NCBI GenBank assembly: GCA_013368325.1
Contig: JAACJK010000115.1
Coordinates: forward strand, 534,939-598,938
DNA from: Ephemerocybe angulata
Taxonomy: Eukaryota; Basidiomycota; Agaricomycetes; Agaricales; Psathyrellaceae
Length of the DNA: 64,000 bases
Direction: 5' to 3'
The notes under the pieces are model-generated. The model did no database searches. It was not told the DNA's origin and saw only the letters and a list, made by a program, of their open reading frames with translations. Of this stretch, positions 36,711 through 46,735 are shown piece by piece; within the stretch, counting starts at the first letter, position 1, and each line of letters starts with the position of its first letter. The translations under genes were made by a program, and so were the position numbers.

Positions 36711-37828
36711 ATGTCTTACAGACCTGAATTACCACCTGCTCTGATCATTGTACATAGGCTGCAATATGTCGGGGACACACTCGCACTTGTTCTTTACGGT
36801 GAGCCTGTTAATACCCCATTAACACCAACAACTCAAACACTCCGTCATAGGCATCGCAACCGCAATCTCCATCCTCTGTGTGACCTCGCTACTGCAGACC
36901 TTTAGGAATAGGAGTAGCAGGAGGCAGCTATACTATGTATGTATGGTCTACATATGTGGCACGCTGTTTATAGCGGGAGAGTCCTGGGCGAATGCGTTCT
37001 CGACGATTGATTACCCTCTCTATCCTGGAGGCCCATTTACTTGGCAAATGGAACACTACAACCATCCCGTTATCGTCATGGGAAACGTCGCGTTTACTAT
37101 GACGGCTTGGCTCGCAGACGGATTTATGGTATATAGCTTGAGTTTTGGGACAAAGGCTGGCTCTCAACTATAATCATAGATATATCGCTGTTATATTGTC
37201 TATACGCTTGAAGAGCGGTGGCGATGCTACATTCTGCTCGGACCCATCCTCCTCTACTTGGCCTCTCTGGGTACGTCGTAGTCGCCGGAGCATCGAAGAG
37301 ACACTTACCGTAGAACTTAGCGACTGGAATTCTACTATTGGTTCAGTCAGCCATTCCCCAATCTTCTCTATTCTCACAGGTCAACATTGGGCTGGCGTAT
37401 TTCACGATCGCCGCTGCTTTGAACGTCGTAATCACCGGGCTCATCTCCACTAAACTCATCACGCACCGCATCCGCATGCAGAAAATCCTGGGAGGAGAGC
37501 CCAACGCGTTCGGGGTATACACCTCTTTGACCACGATTCTTGTGGAAAGCTCGGCCCTCTACGCCGGGTTCTTTCTGATGTTCGTTATACCCTTTGCCGT
37601 GGATCACCCAGCTGCAAAGCTATTTTTGCCCATGCTTGCGCAGGTTCAGGTCCGTCTGAAACTAGGTTTTCTTCTGTGTTACAATGCTTAACGGTGCGCT
37701 TTCACCAGGTTATCGCGCCTCTCCTTGTTGCTTATCGTCTTACGAAGAAGCGGGCCTGGACCCCGGACACCGGCAGGACTCTCTCTTCCATGACTGGCGT
37801 CGCATTTGCCCAGGATGTTGGTGCATGA
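36711..37828 (+). CDS. Multi-helix membrane protein, 301 aa, tandem copy 1
   Basis: The exons are 36711-36798, 36851-37128, 37180-37270, 37321-37649 and 37709-37828, in one frame. The N-terminus is MSYRPELPPALIIVHRLQYVG, followed by helices around IAIAISILCVTSLL, YVCMVYICGTLFIAG, IVMGNVAFTMTAWLADGFM, ILLGPILLYLASL, FTIAAALNVVITGLIS and VESSALYAGFFLMFVIP. This is about seven helices with a short charged tail (LTKKRAWTPD...). It belongs to a large set of Agaricomycete integral membrane proteins marked by an N-terminal LYG, a luminal DYPLYPGGP-like loop and WLADGFM. Its role is unproven. The neighbour at 38885 is a near twin with the same intron phases. Confidence 0.85.
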
Positions 37829-38820
37829 ACTTTGCCTTGAGGGCTGCAATGTCATGTATTTACAGAGATCCTCGTATCGCAGTGTACACATCCACACAAA
37901 TAAATGTTAGAATATTCATAATATTTGGAGATACTGGGAATCTATCGCGAGCTGCGACCAATCTCGATTCAAGAAGCACCTCTGCTTGCCTCCCCTGAGA
38001 TCGCGCCTTGTACTATGTAGCGCTCAGGATGCACCATCCGCGAGCCAAGTGCCATCCCAATGGCAGCCAATTTGCCTGAGACTGCCATAGCACAGCATCA
38101 AGCATCTTCGAAGACTAATTGAGTTGAACGAGAATGTGCGACTCAACTCCTGGAAGTATCAGCGCGTTATTTGCGGTCAAGAACCAACATGGGAGAAGCA
38201 GATGGAGATGCGATGAAAGATTCCGCCACAGTCGGATTTGGGAACGGGAGAAGAGTGGGAAGGGAGATTGACGCTAAGAAGCTCGCTATGAGTTCGATTA
38301 TGCTACTATCGATCAGGTCCAGATACCTTGGAAATACATCTCATGCACCTTTACCAGCTCGAACTGCACGGCTGCCTGTAGTTTGACCGGCCCAAGCAGC
38401 GCAAGTGCAGCCCGCGCCGTGTCCGACGAGCCCATTTACTGGTCATCATATACCGGATGTGGGCAGTTGGGCGTCTAAGTAGTGTATCTCATCCCTACCG
38501 GACCACATGGAGTGTAGCTGACTGAGGGCATCATCCCTCGATCTTGCATTTATCAAAGTTCCATTCACTGGGAAAAGTTTGAAGCATGCAGGGTGAAAGT
38601 GGCTTTGATCTGTTACACTTGGCGGTACTGCCCCATGGATAGAGGTGTCCGAGTCGTTCATTCTGGAAGAAGCCCAGAATACGATGGCACGGGAACGAGC
38701 GCTCAGAAGTCCAGTTTGAGAAGCGCGAAACCGCGGATTCTCTTGGCCCAAGATGGTAGGACTCGCAATAGACGGCAGATGCCCACTCCTTTGGATCCTT
38801 TGGAATATGATACGGCACAG
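37829..38820. other. Intergenic between tandem genes, no feature seen
   Basis: About 1 kb with only short frames. No second copy of the gene or known repeat was recognised. Confidence 0.5.
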
Positions 38821-38841
38821 TACAATATGTGATTGAAGTCG

Positions 38842-38849
38842 TATATAAG
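38842..38849 (+). promoter_or_regulatory. TATA box of the second tandem seven-helix gene
   Basis: TATATAAG, about 40 bp before the ATG at 38885, the same spacing as in the first copy. Confidence 0.65.
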
Positions 38850-38884
38850 GGTTTCGAGTGGGCATTGATGTTCCCGTCAAGACA

Positions 38885-40009
38885 ATGTCTTACAAACCTG
38901 ACTTGCCACCCACGCTGAACACTGTATACAGGCTTCAGTATGTCGGAGACACGCTCGCCCTGGTTCTATATGGTAAATTCAGAAGCACTTCAACGCCACC
39001 CAAGCCCTAGCTGACTCCACCTTTCCAGGCATCGCGACTGCCATCTTCTTCCTCTGTTTGACCTCTTTACTCCAGTCTAGGAAGGATGCTAGCAGCAGGA
39101 AGCAGCTATGCTATGTATGCTTGATCTACATCTGCGGCACACTGTTCATAGCGGGGGAGACCTGGTCGAATGCGGTCGCGACAATTGACTACCCCCTCTA
39201 TCCTGGAGGCCCGTTCACATGGCAAATTGAGCACTACAACCATCCAGTCATTGTCATGGGTAACGCTGCGTTCACCATGACGGGTTGGCTTGCGGATGGC
39301 TTTATGGTATGTGTCTCGATCTCTTGCGAGGACTGAAATCGCAAATTAATTCTCTCTATAGTTATATCGCTGTTACGTCGTGTATACACTTCAAGAGCGC
39401 TGGCGGTGGTTCATTCTGGTCGGACCTATCCTCCTCTATTTGGCCTCTTGGGGTGCGTTTTAGTTAGTGGCACATCATCAAAGATTTGGACTGACGTAGA
39501 CATCAGCGACCGGAATTCTGCTATTGGTTCAGTCGGGGCTTCCGCAATCCTCTCTTTTCTCACAGGTCAATATTGGGCTCGCCTATTTCACGATATCCGC
39601 AGCTTTGAACATTGTTATCACTGGGCTCATCTCCACCAAGCTCATCACCCATCGCATGCGCATGCAGAAAGTCATGGGTGAAGAGTCGAAAGCGTTCGGG
39701 GTGTACACTTCTCTGACCACGATACTTGTGGAGAGCTCAGCCCTCTATGCTGCTTTATTTTTTATGTTCATAATTCCCTTTGCAGTCGATCACCCAGCTG
39801 CCAAGCTATTCTTGCCCATGCTTGCCCAGGTTCAGGTGAGTTTCGTTCGTATTTTCCTTCGCCTCGCAACGGTCACTGACACGCATTCTTAACAGGTTAT
39901 TGCACCTCTCCTCGTCTCGTATCGTCTTACAAAGAAGCGGGCCTGGACCTCAGACACTAGCAAGACTCTAACTTCCATTCAATGTCATGACTCGCGTTCG
40001 ACCAAATAA
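38885..40009 (+). CDS. Multi-helix membrane protein, 299 aa, tandem copy 2
   Basis: The exons are 38885-38972, 39029-39306, 39362-39452, 39507-39835 and 39896-40009. Exons 1-4 have exactly the same lengths as in the gene at 36711 (88, 278, 91, 329 nt), and only the last differs. The start is MSYKPDLPPTLNTVYRLQYVG; conserved blocks are DYPLYPGGPFTWQ, EHYNHPVIVMGN, WLADGFM, LVGPILLYLAS and VESSALYAALFFMF. The tail after RLTKKRAWTSD differs from copy 1 (..CHDSRSTK). The pair arose by a local duplication old enough for introns to have diverged. Function unknown; no GPCR G-protein signature could be named. Confidence 0.87.
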
Positions 40010-40788
40010 TCTCGTACGGACTTGGCTGGTGTATATACGATTCGAGGGTTGTAATCAAATAATCTCAATTTTCAAACGTGAAGGTGCCCCGAGCCCACCC
40101 AGCTTCAGGTTAAAATGAGACACAGAGGCAGAGACCCCTGAGATACTAATAGTATAGAGTAAACGGCGCCCGAGGTATCAAAGAAGTCATGGTAAAAGGT
40201 ACCATCTAACTTCGGCATGATATCGATAGGCGCCCACAGTTTCGATTGCATAGGCGATTGAAACCTTGGATAAAACAGTAAAAGAGGATGAGAATATATT
40301 CCGTCACTCAATCAGGATCTAGTACGGTGCCTACCGTCGCAGGCTTACCTCGCTCATCTCATAACTGAAACTCATGCCTGGTTTGCTGGAGTCGTGATCC
40401 ATCTCAACGGTTTCTCTCTATTTATGGCGCTGGCAGATCAATTCAGGCGCACTTGTCTGGATCCGACCATTCGCCGAATAAATCGAGCTCCTTCTATCTA
40501 TCACAGAAGCTCGCATGCCGTGCTCACACAATTTCTGGAATTGTCGGTGTGTGGCACCCAACTTCCTTGTGGTGATTGCGAGCGTCAGGTGGACGGGTAC
40601 AAACACAGCGATGGGAGGCATGTACTCTTTGGCGAAGCTCTGAACATCCTGCTACTACTCACGGCGCTGTTTTCCATATAAACGCACCAGACAATTGATA
40701 CATGCATTTCATCGACCTCGCAATGTACTACTTGACCCTTCCCTTCTATCTCCTTTGGCATGTGCGCCTTCCTTTACCCGCTCTCCCT
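40010..40788. other. Intergenic with a relic related to 12.5 kb
   Basis: The minus-strand frame 40105-40311 (LWAPIDIMPKLDGTFYHDFF...) resembles that at 12286-12855. The rest shows no supported gene. Confidence 0.4.
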
Positions 40789-40797
40789 CATATAAGG
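40789..40797 (+). promoter_or_regulatory. TATA box of the hydrolase gene
   Basis: CATATAAGG, about 100 bp before the ATG at 40894. Confidence 0.5.
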
Positions 40798-40893
40798 TCT
40801 GCAGTTGACACGAACCTGTAGAGGCTATTTCGAGGACACTCACAACACGTCAGTAAAGACACTGGTGCTTTGAGCACATTTCTAGCAGGAGGC

Positions 40894-41861
40894 ATGGTCG
40901 AGGGCACAGTCCCATTCCTCATCAACGGGGAGGAGTTTCGCACCTACTACCAGATCTACGGAACCATAGCAGACGACTCTCTCCCCCCGCTCATCGCAAT
41001 CCACGGCGGCCCAGGCTACACGCACGACTATCTCGGTCCCCTCGCCGACATCGCGAAGTCCAACCCCCTCCAGCCCGTCATATTCTACGACCAACTAGGC
41101 AACGGCAAATCCTCCCGACTCACCTCCAAACCGCCCGACTTCTTCTCCGTACGCCTCTACGTCGACGAGATCGCGAACCTCGTGGAGAAGCTTAACCTTA
41201 CGTCATACCACATCCTCGGGCATAGCTGGGGCGGCCCCCTCGCCGCCGAGTTCGAAGTCCAACTCCAGCCGCGCGGTTTGAAGAGCCTCATTATCGCCAA
41301 CTCTCTGGCGTCCATGGCACTCGTTGGCAGGAGCTTCAGCGAGCGCATCGATACGCTCGATAACCCTGAAGAGGTGCGTTCTGGGATGGCGAAGAAGAAG
41401 ACGGATCCGAAGGCCTATAGAGCGGCGATGATGGCTCTTTACGGGCGCTACGCGATACGGTACGTCAAGGAGGACCCTGTTCCCAAAGAACTCCGCGTTC
41501 TTGATACCGTTCTCGGAGACGAGGAGACTGGGGAAGGCGGGGACCCCACGGTCAGCGATAACATGTACGTACCTAATCATAAAAGGCACTTCTTTTTCTT
41601 ACTGGCGGCGCATGTATCATCCTTAGGGGACCGAAGACACGAAATTGGACGATCATCGACCAGCTCCCATCGATCCGAGTCCCACTTCTCCTCCTCACGG
41701 GAAAGGAAGACATGCTCCAGGGATACGCGTCCGAGCCGTATTTCTGGGGCGTAAAGAAGGCCCGCTGGATCGAGTTCCAGAACTCCAGTCACGTCCCCTT
41801 TTGGGAGGAGCGAGAGAAGTTCATGATGACAGTGAATGAGTGGCTTCAGCGGCTTGATTGA
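40894..41861 (+). CDS. Alpha/beta hydrolase, proline iminopeptidase type, 301 aa
   Basis: The exons are 40894-41564 and 41627-41861 (stop TGA). The first real ATG is at 40894; upstream in-frame sequence lacks an ATG. The fold signature is complete: HGGPG at residues 37-41 (oxyanion hole), the nucleophile elbow GHSWGG with Ser111, the acid Asp252 in LTGKEDML, and His279 in NSSHVPFW. Enzymes of this group cleave N-terminal proline or act as L-amino-acid amidases, usually in the cytosol. No signal peptide is seen. The cap region (residues about 130-215) is shorter and more charged than in bacterial prolyl aminopeptidases, so the substrate is uncertain. Confidence 0.93.
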
Positions 41862-42059
41862 AACGATTCCTCAAACGCATTCCATGTCGCGATAATGTTT
41901 CGAAACGAACCATGGGGGTGTTGATTGACTTACCAAGACGAATGAGGACAGCCTAAGAGCGCACGGATAGGTATAGTAAAAGCGCATCTCAGAAGATCCA
42001 AGGGAAGTTGGACAGAGTTCGGCACGAGTGCGTGTACAATCATATCCGCTAGACCGTAA
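41862..42059. other. 3' flank, no feature seen
   Basis: Short gap before the E2 copy; nothing recognised. Confidence 0.4.
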
Positions 42060-43420
42060 GCGTAAAGACACCGCGTATGAGCAAGATGCCGATAAGTGAG
42101 TTTTCGATCACCCAGAGTCTACGAGAGAAACCACGAGAGAGCCATCGTAAGCACGAGTATCCCGAATATCTCTCGAACGAGTCTTTGAATAGAGAGAGAG
42201 CAAGCGTAGAGAGATCCCAAGATGCGGGTAGCGCAAGAACGAAGACACCAAGGACAGCAAGCACGAAACCGTAACGGGATGTAAGAAAGCGCAGGCAGTA
42301 CATAGAACGAAAGCACAAAAGCATGGAAGCACAAGCGAACGAACAGCAACACCCATCGCACCTCAAACCACCACCTCACATCCTCCCCACTTCCCTCCAC
42401 ACCAGCCAGCCATCTCGCCCACACCACATCGTACCAGACAAAGCCTATCCAGAGCTAAAGCAAAGGCGAAGGCGCAAATGTTATACCGAGGGAGCGACGC
42501 CGAACGCGAGGGTGAGATATCGTTTATACGCTCGTCGTCGCTAGTCTCAATGAGACCTGGGCGAAGCGCCGGGAGGTCCATTCGTCGAACTCGGCATTGT
42601 CGTCGTCGTCGGATAATGAGGTCAAGATCAATAAAGGCTCCGAATATGCGCGTTGGCCGGAGCACGGTCGAAGTTGCCGACAGCAGCGTTGGAAGCAGCA
42701 CGACGAGCACAACTAGAGGCTAACCGTCTGGACTGTATCTTGGTTGTATTGAACGGGGATCATGCCTATTGCCTTGCGTTTATGTCGACTCGACCAACGG
42801 CGAGGACATCGGCATCTACCTCTGGCTCCTCCACTTCCTTCTCCGCCCTCATCCTCCTCCTCCTAGCCCTCTCTCACCCCTCGCCCTCTCGCCCACCCCC
42901 GCCGCGGCCCGTAACACCCCCACATCCATCTCATAACTCCCATCCGGAACCTCTCGATCCCAAACTTCTCCGCGCGCAGGGCAGCGGTGCCACCACCTAT
43001 GCATCTTCACAGGATCGATAACCTGCGCAGCGGCCCATGCGGCTCGGGAGGCGGGGAGGAGATCGTCGGTCGAGTTCCTAGATGGCGGTGAGGTGCGAGG
43101 TGCGCGAGGTGGAACGGGGTGAGCGTCGTCCGATTGGGAGTAGGGGTCATCAATGCGTTTGCGTTAATTATGCGGTGGGTGGGCCATCGTGCGGGAGGGG
43201 ATGAGGGAAGGAAGGAAGGAAAGCGCGGGACGGACTCTGCTCAACTTGAGGGTGATGCCAAACAACGACCAAAGTGAGTAATACCCCCGCAGTGATGCGC
43301 CGTGCGCACGCCCTGAACACGTCCCGCACCCCAACGGCGACCGTTCTGGCAAAGAAAGAGAAACACAGGAGGTGCAGGCATGCTCTGAACTTTGTCCATT
43401 CATCCATCGGCGTTGATTGC
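42060..43420 (-). repeat. E2 dispersed repeat, copy in minus orientation
   Basis: Read in reverse it shows GGGGGTATTACTCACTTTGGTCGTTGTTTGGCATCACC (about 43246-43295), CTTCCCTCATCCCCTCCCGCACGATGGCCCACCC (about 43175-43210), GGTGGTGGCACCGCTGCC..GAGGTTCCGGATGGGAGTTATGAGATGGATGTGGG (about 42915-43000) and a purine tract (about 42830-42900). The outer part (42100-42350) is the counterpart of the CTGTCAATG..TTTTGGTG end of copy A in base composition, with weaker match. Confidence 0.65.
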
Positions 43421-43970
43421 TAATACTTCCCAGTCTACCCAATATTGTATTACGTTGAGCAACACAGCGTATACAGCTTCTTTTACCTAGCTTTCACTTT
43501 TCAATGTCACGCGTGCGAGTCAGCCTCGTTTTTGGCCTTCAAGTTCAGACGGGCGCTTATTACGACTGACGGCCTGGGCCATGCCAATTCGAGAGCTATG
43601 TCCGTATGAGGACGATTGCGGACCAGGCACGCGCGCTAGTAAGGCACACACGCTCAGGACAATGTCAAGAATCCATCACCTACGCAGCTGAAAATGTCAA
43701 GGCCAGCAGCACGATCGCCAGTTCCAGGTATAAGCGGGTCGAGTGGCGCTTCCACAAGTAGACCTGTCCATATTGGCATTGCCTTCAACGTGAAAGGAAC
43801 AATATACTTAAGTTAACCGACTCGTCCAAGCTCGCTTATTCCTTCGCTATCGACGACGACGCAGCCCTAATACCTGGCACGCATCCTCTCCAACGACTAC
43901 GACCACTGCCTAACAACGACTACCTAACGTCTACAACAACACGAAGCCACGACCACAACAACGTAGGACA
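43421..43970. other. Upstream region of the BRI3-like gene
   Basis: No gene seen. A CA-rich untranslated leader (ACAACGACTACC..CAACAACG, about 43890-43965) directly precedes the ATG, as is common in fungal leaders. Confidence 0.45.
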
Positions 43971-44570
43971 ATGAGCAGCCCAGTAGTAGGACGGACGCAG
44001 TCACCCCCGGTCGCAGAGATTCAGTCCCACACGGGTCCCTTCCAGCCCCAACCGGTCCACCTTCAGACATACTACACTTCCCAGGACAAACCAGTACCTC
44101 CGAGTCCGCAAGTCGGCGGGCAACCTCAAGCGGCGATGCCGCCAGGGTACTTTCAAGCCCCTCCAGCTGCGCCCATGACTTCCGAGCAATTAGCAGACCA
44201 GTACAGAACACAATGTACGTATAGTTGACTGATTACACACCGGAAATGGGGAGCTGGCTGATGAGAGGAATGGTATTGGAATATTAGTGATGGCGCAGTG
44301 CGCTGTTGGGATACATGACCGTAAGGTGAAGTACGGCTGGTTCGGTATTATCACCGCTGTGGTCAGTCGACGTGTGTCTTAGCCTTCTTCAAATCCAGCT
44401 GGCTGATCATACATGTACAGATGTGCTTCCCGTGTGGTTTTGTAGCAATGCTGTGAGTGGTTTTCAGCAGGTACATGGCCCGAGTGGCGTTGTTTGCTGA
44501 TAAAAATGGATGGGGCATTTTTAGGTTTGACAAAGAGGAGCGATGTGCGCGATGTGGAGTGCGGCTTTAG
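43971..44570 (+). CDS. Small BRI3-like membrane protein, 131 aa
   Basis: The exons are 43971-44214, 44288-44361, 44421-44452 and 44525-44570. The N-terminal 80 residues are Pro/Gln-rich (MSSPVVGRTQSPPVAE..., PPGYFQAPPAAP), as in many proteins with cytosolic PY-like tails. The C-terminal part has CAVGIHDRKVKYGWFG, a hydrophobic stretch IITAVMCFPCGFVAMLF, and the closing cysteine pair RCARCGVRL. This order (C..GIH, helix with CFPCG, then RCxxCG) is that of the brain protein I3 (BRI3) family, small endomembrane/lysosome-associated proteins. The assignment rests on the motif pattern only; a LITAF-like or related small zinc-binding membrane protein is an alternative. Confidence 0.7.
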
Positions 44571-45519
44571 GGGTGAAGAGGTGGTCATACTCGAGTATGC
44601 TTGCATCAATGACTCTTTGGACGGCCCAGTGGCCTGTAATGATACTGTACGATACGCGAGGTTGAAGAGACCGGGCGGAGGGAGAAAAGAGGGAGCGCAA
44701 GACCAAGATAACGAGCGTCCATAGCCATGTCCGCATCCTTCTCAGCGAAGATAGTCCTGTGCAGGAAGTCCGAGAGTTGACGAGGTATGATAATGAGCAT
44801 GAGCATGACGCGGTTTTTTCGAACGTCATCGGCAGCAGAGTTTGAAGAAGCACAGGCAGCACCAGCACAAGTAGGAAGAGCTGTACCAGCACCAGCTCAA
44901 GACGCATTCGCAACACCAATCCCAAAATCCAACAGATACGAGTTCGACGCACCACTGAACTGAAAAGTACACGCGTGGCCAAAGAGGTACGGAACAGCCG
45001 AAAGTGAGATGTCGAAACATGGCGTGAACGTAATACAATGGCCTTTTATAACTCAGCAGGCGTAAGAGGAATAAGATCGTCGATCTCGAGGTCGGCTAGT
45101 GCGCGAGAAGGTGGGGAAGAGGGAGGCAGAGCGGCCGGAGCCCGAAACGCAGGAGGAGGATGTGTGGCATTGTTTGTGAAAGAGCTTGAGAGGTCGACGA
45201 AGCGGCTGAAGCGGGCTTAGTGGGCAGCGGGCGATCTTCTTCGTGCGTTTAACGGCGGGTTTGAGCTCTACGGCGACGCGGCGCACGGGAGGAGGAGGTA
45301 AAAAACGACAAGACGCGCAGAAGACGTTAGGGACAGAAAGCAGCAGAGAGCCTAACGTGACGCAAGACGTGAGACGTTACATTTGGCTATGGCACGTCCA
45401 TCAGTACCTGCGCCAGCGGCCACGACACCAGCAATGTAAGAGTCTGAAGGGATAAAGAAACGTGAGACCTGTTACCCTTGCCTAGAAGTCGAGAAGAAAT
45501 CGATGAGACCCAATCAAAG
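44571..45519. other. Gene-poor stretch
   Basis: A minus-strand hydrophobic frame (44521-44982) overlaps the BRI3-like last exon and has Leu/Val-rich runs without a start context or motif. It was not accepted as a gene. No other support. Confidence 0.4.
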
Positions 45520-45960
45520 CGTGAATATAAGCGACGTACCTCGTGCTTCTTCCTGCGCCTCCTCCTTCTCTTCCTCATCTACGCAACCTCTACCTTCTCC
45601 CCTCCAGCTCCTCCTTAGCCCTCACCCTCCTCCTCCTAGGCTTGTCATCCCTAACTTCCTCTCATCCTCCTCCTCCGCCTCCGGAACACCCACATCGATC
45701 TCATAACTCCCTGACAAACGCCGTCGGTGCTGCTGTGGGGATCATTGGTGCCTTTGCATTTATTGAAGCGGACTGAAGGGGCGGAGACGGGAGGGTTGGC
45801 CATTGTGCGTGCGGTGAGGAGATGAGGGTAGGAAGGAAGGAAGGCGTGGGTCGCGCCCATCCCTCGAAGCTGGTGACAAACAACTACCAAAGCGAGTACC
45901 CCAGCAGTCGCGACGCGGGCGCACCCTCCCGACGGCGGGCGCCTGCCGGGCGCCCACCGT
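45520..45960 (-). repeat. E2 dispersed repeat, second copy in minus orientation
   Basis: Read in reverse: ACTGCTGGGGTACTCGCTTTGGTAGTTGTTTGTCACC (about 45870-45910), CTTCCTTCCTTCCTACCCTCATCTCC..ATGGCCAACCC (about 45797-45845), GTCAGGGAGTTATGAGATCGATGTGGGTGTTCCGGA (about 45680-45716) and a purine tract (about 45540-45670). It has the same order as copies A-C with an internal deletion. Confidence 0.65.
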
Positions 45961-46735
45961 ATGCTTCAATCTGGTTTTGATTTCACTTCACCTATCAAGT
46001 GTCCTGTCGGGAAGACGTCGATAGTACCTGAGCGACACGAGCTCCGAGGTACCCTCCTGCCCTATCAAGCACGGGGAAGTCGCTCTCGCCAGCCTACGCG
46101 TTCACTGGAGATCAGAGCCACCAGCGAATATGGTCGTTCCGTCACTCTTTGCCAACCATCGCTTCACAGCCTCACCGCACTCTTCTCAGTATAGTACGAC
46201 GTTCATCTACCCCGTAACCCCAGAAAATTGACTTGTTGAACGGCCAGAATTTTCATGTCGAGAGCATGCGTCAATGTGCGTGCATCATCAAAGTACGGGC
46301 GTTGGCATTCAAGTGATCTCCAAAATGCCTGCCCACTCTCAAACCAAGGGCCCATTCTATCGCTCTCGACCAACTCCACGACAACTCAAAAGTCTTGCCA
46401 AGGGACCGCCAAGTGTGATTTTCGCCAAAGACCCTCATTTTCAAAGCAAGGTGCTCACCGTTAAGCAAAGTGCTGTGGACTGTGATGAAAGTGGTGGTAG
46501 GGTGGCGTGCCAAGCGCATGCCACATTCAGTTCATTAAAACAGTGAGGTTATGATAGTAAGCCAACGAGCTGCGTGTTGATCACGAGAGCTACATAAGTC
46601 ACAATTGTTATACAAACGCTCGCTGTAACGGTCGCTAACCCCTTTCATGGTCCAACGGGCTGTAGATCTCATTCCCGGGCGCGGGTCCTTATAGTTCACT
46701 CCCCCGATTCTAATTCAACCTCCCGTCCTAGTATC
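45961..46735. other. Upstream region of the GPCR gene, no other feature
   Basis: Only short frames. CCTTATAGTT at about 46688 is a possible TATA element, about 48 bp before the ATG at 46736. Confidence 0.4.

Noticed and set aside
40870..40893. Upstream extension of the hydrolase gene
   Set aside because: The extension has no ATG (it begins at TTG); the first ATG is at 40894.
44521..44982. Leu/Val-rich minus-strand frame, 153 codons, as a membrane protein gene
   Set aside because: It overlaps the last BRI3-like exon, has no TATA box or splice support, and looks like a shadow of skewed base composition.
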